Assembly (NCBI RefSeq): GCF_043555865.1
Contig: NZ_JBIGHY010000009.1
Location: 144,836-208,835, forward strand
DNA from: Pelomonas dachongensis
GTDB lineage: Bacteria; Pseudomonadota; Gammaproteobacteria; Burkholderiales; Burkholderiaceae_C
Length of the DNA: 64,000 nt
Reading direction: 5' to 3'
Position 1 is the first letter of the stretch. The number at the start of each line of letters is the position of its first letter. The translations under genes and the position numbers were made by a program. Shown here in pieces: positions 42,604 through 50,534 of this stretch. Under the pieces are notes generated by a model that searched no databases, had not been told where the DNA came from, and worked only from the letters and a program-made list of their open reading frames with translations.

Positions 42604-44043
42604 ATGAGCTCCAGATTGAAAGTCGCTGGTTGGGTTGCCCTCGGGGCCGTCGCAGGTGCACTCACCACGATGCAACTGCAGGCGAACGCGCGCAGCAGCC
42701 TTTCCCCCCTCCCCCTCGAAGAGATGCAACAGCTGGCCGCGGTGTTCGGCCTGGTCAAGGCGGAGTACGTCGAGGCCGTCGACGAGAAGAAGCTGATCAA
42801 CGACGCGATCGGCGGCATGGTGTCCGGCCTGGACCCGCACTCCCAGTTCTTCGACAAGAAGACCTTCAAGGAATTCCGCGAGGGTACGTCCGGCAAGTTC
42901 GTCGGCGTGGGCATCGAGATCGGCATGGAAGACGGCCTGGTCAAGATCGTCTCCCCCATCGAGGGCTCGCCCGCCTTCCGCGCCGGCCTGAAGAGCGGCG
43001 ACCTGATCAGCCGCATCGACGACACCGCCGTGCGCGGTCTGTCCATCGACCAGGCCGTCAAGAAGATGCGCGGCGACCCGGCCACCAAGGTCAGCCTCAC
43101 CATCTACCGCAAGGCCGAGAACCGCACCTTCCCCGTGACTATCATGCGCGAGGAGATCAAGGTCCAGAGCGTGCGCTCCAAGGTCATCGAGCCCGGCTAC
43201 GCTTGGCTGCGCATCAGCCAGTTCCAGGACCGCACGGTCGACGACTTCGCCAAGAAGCTCGAAGAGATCTACAAGCAGGAACCTAACCTGAAGGGTCTGG
43301 TGCTGGACCTGCGCAACGACCCGGGCGGCCTGCTGGACGGCGCCATCGCCGTGTCGGCGGCCTTCCTGCCGCGCAACGTCGAGGTGGTTTCCACCAACGG
43401 CCAGATCGCCGAGTCCAAGGCCAGCTACAAGGCTACGCCGGAGGACTACCGCCGTCGCGCCAGCGACGACCCGCTCAAGCGCCTGCCCGCCGCGTTGAAG
43501 AACGTGCCGCTGGTGGTGCTGGTCAACGAGGGTTCGGCCAGCGCCAGCGAGATCGTCGCCGGCGCGCTGCAAGACCACAAGCGCGCCACCATCATGGGCG
43601 CTCAGACCTTCGGCAAGGGCTCGGTGCAGACCGTGCGCCAGCTCGGCCCGGAGACCGCGCTGAAGATCACCACCGCGCGCTACTACACGCCCAACGGTCG
43701 CGCCATCCAGGCCAAGGGAATCGTGCCCGACGTGCTGCTGGACGAGACCGCCGAAGGCAATGTCTTCGCCGCGCTGCGCATGCGCGAGGCCGACCTTGAA
43801 AAGCACCTGAACAACGGCCCCGAGGACAACGAAGCTCGCCAGAAGGCACGCGAGGAAGCCCGTGCCAAGCTGGAGGCCGAGTACGCCAAGCGCGCCGAGC
43901 CGCCGAAGCCGCTGCCGGAATTCGGCTCGGCCGAAGACTTCCCGCTGGTGCAGGCGCTGAACCAACTGAAGGGCCAGCCGGTCATCGCCTCGAAGACCGC
44001 CGTCGAACGCAAGGCCGAAGCCCCGTCGACCACGACCCCATAA
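42604..44043 (+). CDS. ctpA: C-terminal processing peptidase, S41 family
   Basis: 479 residues with an N-terminal signal anchor (VAGWVALGAVAGALTTMQL). A short lead domain is followed by a PDZ domain (about 90-165: GIEIGMEDGLVKIVSPIEGS, RAGLKSGDLI), then the S41 core with the Ser nucleophile in NEGSASASEIVAGAL and the general-base Lys in GAQTFGKGSVQTVR. A charged helical tail (EARQKAREEARAKLEAEYAK) follows. Such peptidases trim envelope proteins in the periplasm. A TACACT box at 42541 could be the -10 element, but the matching -35 is weak. A strong terminator closes the gene. Confidence 0.95.
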   Translation: MSSRLKVAGWVALGAVAGALTTMQLQANARSSLSPLPLEEMQQLAAVFGLVKAEYVEAVDEKKLINDAIGGMVSGLDPHSQFFDKKTFKEFREGTSGKFVGVGIEIGMEDGLVKIVSPIEGSPAFRAGLKSGDLISRIDDTAVRGLSIDQAVKKMRGDPATKVSLTIYRKAENRTFPVTIMREEIKVQSVRSKVIEPGYAWLRISQFQDRTVDDFAKKLEEIYKQEPNLKGLVLDLRNDPGGLLDGAIAVSAAFLPRNVEVVSTNGQIAESKASYKATPEDYRRRASDDPLKRLPAALKNVPLVVLVNEGSASASEIVAGALQDHKRATIMGAQTFGKGSVQTVRQLGPETALKITTARYYTPNGRAIQAKGIVPDVLLDETAEGNVFAALRMREADLEKHLNNGPEDNEARQKAREEARAKLEAEYAKRAEPPKPLPEFGSAEDFPLVQALNQLKGQPVIASKTAVERKAEAPSTTTP

Positions 44044-44073
44044 CGACAACGACTGACTTTTTTCAAGCACGCC

Positions 44074-44100
44074 AGGGCCTCGCAAGAGGCCCTTTTTTTT
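44074..44100 (+). terminator. Rho-independent terminator of ctpA
   Basis: AGGGCCTC, loop GCAA, GAGGCCCT, then a run of eight T (44093-44100), 30 bp after the ctpA stop. The strongest terminator in the window. Confidence 0.92.
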
Positions 44101-44123
44101 GCGTCCTTGGTGCTGGCGATAGG

Positions 44124-45290
44124 TCAGCGCCGGCGGGTGATCGCCAGCGCGCCCAGCGCCGCCGCCGCACCCAGTGCTGGCACCGCCCGCCAGCCGAAGC
44201 TGGCCAGCAACGCCGAGCCCAGCGCCGCACCTGCTGCCATGCCGGCGAACATCACGCTGACCAGCACCGCATTCAGCCGGCTGCGGGAGGCCGGGTCCAG
44301 GCTGTAGACCACGCTCTGGTGCGACACAAGCGCCGCCTGCACGCCCAGGTCGAACACGACGGCCACGACCACCAGCAGCCATAGCGAGGCCGGTGCCAGC
44401 GCCTGCGCGGCAAACGCGACGAACACCAGCAGCGCGCCCGCGCGGATGACGGCCTGCGGGCCGCGCCGGTCGGCCAGCCCGCCAGCCAGTGGCGCCACCA
44501 GCGCGCCGGCCGCGCCTGCCAGCCCGAAGGCGCCCGCCACGGCGCTGCCCTGGCCGAACTCGGACCCCGCCAGCACCAGCGCCAGCGTCGACCAGAACGC
44601 GCTGAAGGCCACGCTCAGCAGCCCCTGCGCCAGCGCCGCGCGGCGCAGCGGCGCATGCGTCGTCCACAGCCGGGCCATTGACAGCAGCAGCTCGCCATAA
44701 CCCGCCTGCGTGGCCGGCTGGAAGCGCGGCAGGCCGCGCCACAGCAGCGGGATCAGCAGCGCGACAGCCAGCGCCGCTCCGGCGTACACGGCCCGCCAGC
44801 CCGCCACCGCCGCCACCGCGCCGGCCGCCACGCGCGACAGCAGGATACCCAGCAGCAGCCCGGTCATGACCTGGCCCACGCGCTGGCCGCGCTGGGCTTC
44901 GGGCGCCAGTGTGGCGGCGGCCGGCACCAGGTCTTGCGCCAGCGTCGCCGCCAGGCCGATGGCGATGCTGGCCAGGCACAGCACCGCGAAGCTGGGCGCC
45001 GCGGCGGTGAACGCCAGTGCCGCCACCAGCGCTGCGGCCTTGATGACGATGATGCGGCGGCGGTCGTAGCGGTCACCCAGCGGCGACAGCAGCAGGATGG
45101 CCACGCCGTATCCCAGTTGCGTCAGCGTGGGCAGCAGGCCGATGGCGGCGCTGCCCACGCCGAACTGCGTGGAAAGCAGGCCCAGCAGGGGCTGCACGTA
45201 ATAGAGGGATGCCACCGCCAGGCCGGTGGCCGTGGCGAGCAGCAGGGTCAGCGCGGTGCCGAGCGGGGGTGGCGGGGATGTCGATGTCAT
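44124..45290 (-). CDS. MFS transporter (DHA1-like efflux type)
   Basis: 388 residues from the ATG at 45290 with about 12 membrane helices. ASLYYVQPLLGLLSTQFG and the loop-2/3 motif LSPLGDRYDRRRIIVIKA are typical of the major facilitator superfamily drug-exporter branch. The second half repeats the pattern at APLAGGLADRRGPQAVI. It is divergent from a LysR regulator 73 bp away, a classic regulator-exporter pair. The substrate is unknown. Confidence 0.9.
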   Translation of the reverse strand: MTSTSPPPPLGTALTLLLATATGLAVASLYYVQPLLGLLSTQFGVGSAAIGLLPTLTQLGYGVAILLLSPLGDRYDRRRIIVIKAAALVAALAFTAAAPSFAVLCLASIAIGLAATLAQDLVPAAATLAPEAQRGQRVGQVMTGLLLGILLSRVAAGAVAAVAGWRAVYAGAALAVALLIPLLWRGLPRFQPATQAGYGELLLSMARLWTTHAPLRRAALAQGLLSVAFSAFWSTLALVLAGSEFGQGSAVAGAFGLAGAAGALVAPLAGGLADRRGPQAVIRAGALLVFVAFAAQALAPASLWLLVVVAVVFDLGVQAALVSHQSVVYSLDPASRSRLNAVLVSVMFAGMAAGAALGSALLASFGWRAVPALGAAAALGALAITRRR

Positions 45291-45363
45291 GGGACGGCAG
45301 TGTGTCGTCCATGCCCGACCCCGGGTAGGTGCAGAACACGACTGACTGCCATACGCTTGGCGC

Positions 45364-46284
45364 ATGAGTTCATCGTCAGACCGGCTGCTGTTGATGCAGA
45401 CCTTCATCCGCATCGTCGAGGCAGGCAGCCTGTCGGCCGCGGCGCGCCAGCTCGGAACCACGCAGCCCACGGTCAGCCGGCGCTTGCAGGCGCTGGAGCA
45501 GCAGTTCGGCCAGCCGCTGCTGCAGCGCTCCACCCACGCGCTGAGGCTGACCCAGACCGGCGAACGGGCGCTGGCCCGCGCCAAGGCGCTGGCGGCGGAC
45601 TGGGAGGACTTCGAGCAGTCGCTGCGTGCCGAGCCCGCCCGGCCCGAGGGCCTGCTGCGGGTGCAGGTGCCGCATGCCTTCGGGCAGGAGCACCTCGTGG
45701 CGCCGCTGGTGCAGGCGTTGAAGGACGCGCCCGGACTGCGCGTGGAATGGCTGCTGGACGACGCCACGCCCAACTTCATCGAGAAGGGGCTGGACTGCGC
45801 CATCCGCGTGGGCGGGCGTGCGGAGGGCGCGGTCGTGGCCATCCCGCTGGCGCAGGTGCCGCGGGTGCTGGTGGCCGCGCCGTCACTCGTGGCCGGGCGC
45901 TGCATCGAAACGCCCGAAGACCTGGCCGCGCTGAACTGGATTGCGCTCTCCACCTTCTATCGCCAGGAGCTGCAGCTGGTGCGCGACGACGGCGTGCGCG
46001 AGCGCCTGGGCATCCGCCCCGCGCTGGCCACCGACAGCCTGTACGCCGCACGCGAGGCCGCCCGGCTGGGTCTGGGCGCGGCGCTGTTGTCGGGTTGGTC
46101 GGTGCGGCAGGACATCGAGACGGGCCGGCTGGTGCGCCTGCTGCCCGACTGGCGCGGGCCGGCGCTGCCGGTGCAGCTGCTCTACCCCAACCCGCCGGCA
46201 CCCACCGCCCGGCTGCGCTACTTCATCGAGGCCATGCGGCGCAGCATGAGCGAGCCACTCTGGCCCGATATGCTGCCGCCATGA
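45364..46284 (+). CDS. LysR-family transcriptional regulator
   Basis: 306 residues: winged helix at about 5-65 (GSLSAAARQLGTTQPTVSRR) and a LysR effector domain (GLLRVQVPHAFGQEHLVAPL onward). It is divergent from the MFS exporter and most likely controls it. Its stop overlaps the start of the ThiF-like gene (ATGA), so the two are cotranscribed even though they seem unrelated in function. Confidence 0.92.
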   Translation: MSSSSDRLLLMQTFIRIVEAGSLSAAARQLGTTQPTVSRRLQALEQQFGQPLLQRSTHALRLTQTGERALARAKALAADWEDFEQSLRAEPARPEGLLRVQVPHAFGQEHLVAPLVQALKDAPGLRVEWLLDDATPNFIEKGLDCAIRVGGRAEGAVVAIPLAQVPRVLVAAPSLVAGRCIETPEDLAALNWIALSTFYRQELQLVRDDGVRERLGIRPALATDSLYAAREAARLGLGAALLSGWSVRQDIETGRLVRLLPDWRGPALPVQLLYPNPPAPTARLRYFIEAMRRSMSEPLWPDMLPP

Positions 46285-47030
46285 CCGACGACGACCTGCT
46301 GCGCTACTCGCGCCACCTGCTGCTGGACGAGATCGGCATCGAAGGCCAGCAGCGGCTGCGGGACGCCAGCGCACTGGTCATTGGCGCCGGTGGCCTCGGC
46401 TCGCCGGTGGCGCTGTACCTGGCATCGGCCGGCGTGGGCCGCATCACACTGATGGACCACGACACCGTGTCGCTGACCAACCTGCAGCGCCAGATAGCGC
46501 ACGACATGGCCAGCCTGGACCAGCCCAAGGTCGAGTCCGCCGCCGCCCGCATGGCCGCGCTGAACCCCGGCGTGCAGGTGCACGCGCTGGCCGTCAAGGC
46601 CGATGCCGCTCTGCTGGACGAGGAAGTGCCGCGGGCCGATGTGGTCATCGACTGCAGCGACAACTTCGCCACCCGCCACCTCGTCAACGCCGACTGCGTG
46701 CGCCATGGCAAGCCCTTGGTTTCGGGCGCCGCCATCGGGTTCGACGGCCAGATCAGCGTCTATGACAGCCGCAGCGGCACGCAGCCCTGCTACGCGTGTG
46801 TGTTCCCGCCGGAGTCTGGCTTCGAGGACGCGGCCTGCTCGACGATGGGCGTGTTCGCGCCCCTCGTCGGGATCATCGGCAGCCTGCAGGCAGCCGAGGC
46901 GCTGAAGCTGCTGGCCCACATCGGTGAGCCGCTGACCGGCCGGCTGCTGATGCTGGACGGCCGGCGTATGCAGTGGAGCGAGATCGCCATGCAGCGCGAC
47001 CCCGCCTGCAGCGTCTGCAGTGCCGGATGA
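46281..47030 (+). CDS. ThiF/MoeB/HesA-family adenylyltransferase
   Basis: A 249-aa E1-like enzyme that adenylates the C-terminus of a ubiquitin-like sulphur carrier such as ThiS or MoaD. LLLDEIGIEGQQRLRDA and the ATP loop GAGGLGSPVALYLASAG are at the start, DNLQRQ appears as TNLQRQIAHD, zinc ligands are CYAC (about 173) and CSVC near the C-terminus, and the likely catalytic Cys is in EDAACSTMGVFAPL. Genes of this family often lie next to the S41 peptidase in this order; here the LysR/MFS pair sits between them. Confidence 0.92.
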   Translation: MTDDDLLRYSRHLLLDEIGIEGQQRLRDASALVIGAGGLGSPVALYLASAGVGRITLMDHDTVSLTNLQRQIAHDMASLDQPKVESAAARMAALNPGVQVHALAVKADAALLDEEVPRADVVIDCSDNFATRHLVNADCVRHGKPLVSGAAIGFDGQISVYDSRSGTQPCYACVFPPESGFEDAACSTMGVFAPLVGIIGSLQAAEALKLLAHIGEPLTGRLLMLDGRRMQWSEIAMQRDPACSVCSAG

Positions 47031-47052
47031 AATCCGGCCGACACCCCTCATT

Positions 47053-47072
47053 GGGGCAGAAAATCCTGCCCC
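47053..47072. promoter_or_regulatory. Stem-loop GGGGCAG-N6-CTGCCCC
   Basis: A perfect 7-bp inverted repeat in the 67-bp gap between the ThiF-like and LOG genes. No T-run follows, so it is either an mRNA-processing stem or an operator. Confidence 0.4.
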
Positions 47073-47097
47073 GCCCTGCCCACAATCATTCCCGTTC

Positions 47098-47964
47098 ATG
47101 AAGTCCACCGAAGCCCCGACGCGCAACTTCCCCACAGCCAAGGAAGAGGCCCGCGCGCTGCAGCCCCACCCCGAGTACGACGGCCCGGGCAGCGCCTACC
47201 AGCTGGCGTTCAGCGACGAACAATTCCTGCTGCGCCAGGACATGCGCCATGTGCGCATGCAGCTGGAGCTGATGAAGCCCGAGCTGCTGCTGAACGAACA
47301 GGGCGTCAAGTCCACTATCGTCATCTTCGGCAGTGCGCGCATCCTGCCTGAGGAGTCCGCGCGCGCGTTGCTGGCCGCCGCCGAGCAGAGCGGCGACGAG
47401 GCCGCCCTGCGCCAGGCACGCAGCAAGCTGGCGATGAGCCGCTACTACGAAGAGGCCCGCCGCTTCGCGCAGATCGCGACGAGCACCTGCGCCAGTCACG
47501 AGCGGCCGGTGGTCATCGCCACGGGCGGCGGCCCCGGCATCATGGAGGCTGGCAACCGCGGCGCCTACGAGGTGGGCGGCAAAAGCGTCGGGCTGAACAT
47601 CGTGTTGCCGCATGAGCAGTACCCCAACCCCTACATCACGCCGGAACTGTGCTTTCGCTTCCACTACTTCGGCCTGCGCAAGATGCACTTCCTGATGCGC
47701 GCCATCGCACTGGTGTGCTTCCCCGGCGGCTTCGGCACGCTGGACGAACTGTTCGAGACGCTGACGCTGATCCAGACCAAGAAGAGCCGGCCGCGCCCCA
47801 TCCTGCTGTTCGGGCGCGAGTTCTGGACCCGGCTGCTCAACATCGACCTGCTCCTCGAGACCGGCATGATCAGTCCGGGCGACGAGAAACTCTTCCACTA
47901 CGTGGAGACGGCCGAGGAGGCCTGGGAAGTGCTGCAGGCTCAACCTGAACTCGCCAAGCCATGA
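47098..47964 (+). CDS. LOG-family nucleotide 5'-monophosphate nucleosidase (TIGR00730 type)
   Basis: 288 residues from the ATG at 47098. A Rossmann-like core from about residue 72 (VIFGSARILPEES) carries the family motifs ATGGGPGIMEAGNRGA and FPGGFGTLDELFETLT, which form the nucleotide-binding and catalytic site. LOG proteins release nucleobases from nucleoside monophosphates, including cytokinin ribotides; many are mislabelled lysine decarboxylase. The 70-residue N-terminal extension is helical (FLLRQDMRHVRMQLELMKPE). The stop overlaps the arginase start. Confidence 0.9.
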   Translation: MKSTEAPTRNFPTAKEEARALQPHPEYDGPGSAYQLAFSDEQFLLRQDMRHVRMQLELMKPELLLNEQGVKSTIVIFGSARILPEESARALLAAAEQSGDEAALRQARSKLAMSRYYEEARRFAQIATSTCASHERPVVIATGGGPGIMEAGNRGAYEVGGKSVGLNIVLPHEQYPNPYITPELCFRFHYFGLRKMHFLMRAIALVCFPGGFGTLDELFETLTLIQTKKSRPRPILLFGREFWTRLLNIDLLLETGMISPGDEKLFHYVETAEEAWEVLQAQPELAKP

Positions 47965-48881
47965 CCAAGCTTCGAAACGTCTCCCTCATCGGCGCCCCCA
48001 CCGACATCGGCGCTGGCGCGCGCGGCGCCAGCATGGGCCCCGAGGCCATCCGCGTGGCCGGGCTGGCCGAGGCTCTGCGCGCGCGTGGCGTGGACGTGCT
48101 GGACCGCGGCAACCTGCTGGGCCCGTCCAACCCCTGGCAGCCGCCCACCGGCGGGTACCGCCACCTGGACGAGGTGGTGGCCTGGAACACCAGTGTGCAC
48201 GACGCCGTCTACGCCGAGCTGAAGACCGGCCGCATGCCCATCCTGCTGGGCGGCGACCACTGCCTGGGGCTGGGCTCCATCGCCGCTGTGGCCCACCACT
48301 GCCGCGACGTCGGAAAGAAGCTGCGCGTGCTGTGGCTGGACGCGCACACCGACTTCAACACCAGCGCGCTGACCCCCAGCGGCAACATCCACGGCATGCC
48401 GGTGGCGTGCCTGTGTGGCTTCGGCCCGCAGGAGCTGACGGAAATCGGTGGGCACGTGCCGGCCATTTCGCCCAAGTGGGTGCGCCAGATCGGCATCCGC
48501 AGCGTCGACGAGGGCGAGCGCGCCTTCGTGCACGAGCACGACCTCGAAGTGTTCGACATGCGCTTCATCGACGAGATGGGCATGCGCCACACCATGGAGC
48601 TGGCGCTGGCCACGCTGGACGACAACACCCACCTGCACGTCAGCTTCGACGTCGACTTCCTGGACCCGGTGATGGCGCCCGGCGTCGGCACCACAGTCGG
48701 CGGCGGCCCCACCTACCGCGAGGCGCACCTGTGCATGGAGATGATCCACGACACGGGCCGCATGGCCTCGCTGGACATCATGGAGCTGAACCCGGCGTTG
48801 GACGTGCGCAACCAGACGGCGCTGGTGGCGGTAGACCTGATCGAGTCTCTGTTCGGCAAAAGCACGCTGATGCGGAAGTGA
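47961..48881 (+). CDS. rocF: Arginase
   Basis: A 306-aa ureohydrolase that splits L-arginine into ornithine and urea with two manganese ions. Metal ligands are visible in LGGDHCLGLGS, WLDAHTDFNT and SFDVDFLDPVMAPG. GNIHGMPVACLCG and the closing LVAVDLIESLFGK favour arginase over agmatinase. It is translationally coupled to the LOG gene (ATGA overlap). It is the last gene of this plus-strand run; I see no terminator behind it. Confidence 0.93.
   Translation: MTKLRNVSLIGAPTDIGAGARGASMGPEAIRVAGLAEALRARGVDVLDRGNLLGPSNPWQPPTGGYRHLDEVVAWNTSVHDAVYAELKTGRMPILLGGDHCLGLGSIAAVAHHCRDVGKKLRVLWLDAHTDFNTSALTPSGNIHGMPVACLCGFGPQELTEIGGHVPAISPKWVRQIGIRSVDEGERAFVHEHDLEVFDMRFIDEMGMRHTMELALATLDDNTHLHVSFDVDFLDPVMAPGVGTTVGGGPTYREAHLCMEMIHDTGRMASLDIMELNPALDVRNQTALVAVDLIESLFGKSTLMRK
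48869..48881 (+). repeat. Direct repeat GATGCGGAAGTGA, copy 1
   Basis: Forms the last codons of rocF. The same 13 bases recur at 49624-49636, on the other side of the degenerate gap. Confidence 0.45.
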
Positions 48882-49156
48882 ACTTGCCCTGCTGCGCAGC
48901 CCGGCGATGCTTGCCTCACAGTTCGGCAAGCTGAGCAGTCGCCTACCGGTGGGCGGCTGTGCAGCGGGTCCGGACGGTCGCAGCAAAGTGATGAGTTCAC
49001 GGTTTCGGCCGTATTGCGGTCGCTCGGCATCGGTGTCTGGGTGCCCAAGGGCCAGTGAGCCGATGTGCGAGGCCGCCGGTGCGCTGGGCGGTTGATCCGA
49101 TGGGGCTGGTAGGACCAAGCTCAACTCGCCGCAGGAAGATCCCAGGGGTAGTGCCG

Positions 49157-49192
49157 ACGAGTTCCTCAGCGCATGAGCGCTGAGGAACTCGT
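49157..49192. repeat. Perfect 16-bp palindromic hairpin
   Basis: ACGAGTTCCTCAGCGC, loop ATGA, then the exact reverse complement. No T-run follows, so it is not a normal terminator. It could be a recombination or transposon-end relic, or a regulatory hairpin. Confidence 0.75.
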
Positions 49193-49263
49193 GGCGCGGA
49201 TGACTACGACAATCATTGGCCCGTGGATCGGAAGCTTCGCCGGCATGTACGAACCCAGAGGGG

Positions 49264-49494
49264 ATGTCGATGAGGGAGTAGTCCGAGGAAGAGATCCAAG
49301 ATCTCACGGATCGGGTGTTCCTGGCCAGGGAGCTGCTTCAGGCAGGGGAAGTGCACTTCGCCGCGCAGCTTGCTGAAGATTTTTTCCGTAGCTTCGAAGC
49401 CATCCGGCTACGGCCGGACGGCAAGGTCGATCCTCACACCGTGGACGGCCGCATCCGTTCCCTCACGCTGGCAACGGTCGCCATGCAGCCTTGA
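49264..49494 (+). pseudogene. Broken small gene with in-frame TAG
   Basis: An ATG at 49264 is followed after five codons by TAG (49279-49281). The frame then stays open to 49494 and reads like a real protein: EEEIQDLTDRVFLARELLQA, HFAAQLAEDFFRSFEAIRL, then DGKVDPHTVDGRIRSLTL. A GTG at 49315 could still start a 59-aa product. I do not recognise the family. It is either a nonsense-mutated gene or a short gene starting at the GTG. Confidence 0.4.
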
Positions 49495-49623
49495 GCCGTC
49501 GTTGCATGCCACACCGGCGATGTGCTGCCCAAGTTGCCGAAACGGCTGACCCAGTCACACCGGACCAGGCGCTCTGCAGTGCCTGAAACCGGCGCCCTGC
49601 TGCGCAGATGGCAAACGCGACCA

Positions 49624-49636
49624 GATGCGGAAGTGA
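49624..49636 (+). repeat. Direct repeat GATGCGGAAGTGA, copy 2
   Basis: Identical to the end of rocF (48869-48881), 755 bp away. Confidence 0.45.
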
Positions 49637-49693
49637 GTTTTCCCCTCGGAGCAGCGGCCCGCGCCGCTCACTTGCACCGGTAGAGTGGCGGGC

Positions 49694-50527
49694 ATGGACG
49701 TCACGCCCTACCTGCTGGTCCAGCTCAGCGACCCCCACATCACCCACCCGGGCCGGCTCATCTCCGGCCGCATCGACACCGCCGCCGCGCTGCGCCATGC
49801 GGTGGACCGCCTGCTGCGACTGCAGCCGCGTCCGGTCGCGGTGCTCATCAGCGGCGACCTGGTGGACGCCGGCCACCCGGCCGAGTACGCCAACCTCCGC
49901 GCGCTGCTGGCGCCGCTGCTGGACGCGGGCCTGCCGCTGGCGCTGCTGCCCGGCAATCACGACGCCCGCGAGCCGCTGCAGGACATGTTCTGCGGCCTCT
50001 CCGGCGTGCTGTGCGGTGAACCCGGCGCAACCGCCATCCAGTACGCGCTGGACCTGCCCGGCCCGCTGCGGCTGGTGGTGCTGGACAGCCTCGTCTGCGG
50101 CCACCCCGAGGGCGGCCTGGATGAATCCAAGTTGGCACATGCACAGGCGCTGCTGGCCGCGCGGCCGGACGTGCCCACGCTGGTGGCGCTGCACCACCCG
50201 CCGCATGCGACCGGGCTGGAGGTCATGGACGGGATGAGTCTTCATCAGGGCCTGGCGGGCTTCGAGGCGCTGATTGCCGCCCACCCGCAGGTGCAGCGGG
50301 TCGTCTGCGGCCACCTGCACCGCCTGACGCTGGGCCGCATCGCGCACGCCAGCGTCGTCAGCGCGCCGTCCACCGCCCACCAGCTGGCGCTGGACCTGCG
50401 CCCCGGCGCGCCGCTGGCGCTGGCGCTGGAGCCGGCCGGCTGGCTCGTCCACGCCTGGGGGCCGGGGCTGCCGCTGGTCAGCCACCTGGCGCTGGCCGGC
50501 GAGCCCGAGATCATCCGCGACCTCTGA
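49694..50527 (+). CDS. Calcineurin-like phosphoesterase, CpdA type
   Basis: 277 residues from the ATG at 49694; a GTG three codons earlier is possible. The dinuclear metal-site motifs are complete and in order: LSDPHIT, ISGDLVDAGH, LPGNHDARE, ALHHPPHAT and CGHLHRLTLG. This set is that of class III cyclic nucleotide phosphodiesterases, which may hydrolyse cAMP or act on other phosphodiesters. No signal peptide, so it is cytoplasmic. It is convergent with the DUF2264 gene, 7 bp apart. Confidence 0.88.
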   Translation: MDVTPYLLVQLSDPHITHPGRLISGRIDTAAALRHAVDRLLRLQPRPVAVLISGDLVDAGHPAEYANLRALLAPLLDAGLPLALLPGNHDAREPLQDMFCGLSGVLCGEPGATAIQYALDLPGPLRLVVLDSLVCGHPEGGLDESKLAHAQALLAARPDVPTLVALHHPPHATGLEVMDGMSLHQGLAGFEALIAAHPQVQRVVCGHLHRLTLGRIAHASVVSAPSTAHQLALDLRPGAPLALALEPAGWLVHAWGPGLPLVSHLALAGEPEIIRDL

Positions 50528-50534
50528 CGGCCAC

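Larger units (their letters stand above)
48882..49693. other. Degenerate gap without an intact gene
   Basis: 812 bp between rocF and the phosphodiesterase. It contains a perfect 16-bp palindrome (49157-49192), a broken small gene (49264-49494) and two short direct repeats near its ends. GCCCTGCTGCGCAG occurs at 48886 and again at 49594. No family is recognisable elsewhere in it. The mix looks like old debris from a mobile insertion. Confidence 0.5.

Noticed and set aside
42432..43103. Upstream in-frame extension of the pectate lyase gene
   Set aside because: The extension overlaps ctpA on the other strand and has no family sequence; the ATG at 42431 starts a good signal peptide.
45291..45953. 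Upstream in-frame extension of the MFS gene
   Set aside because: It lies antisense to the LysR gene; MFS proteins of this type start near the ATG at 45290.
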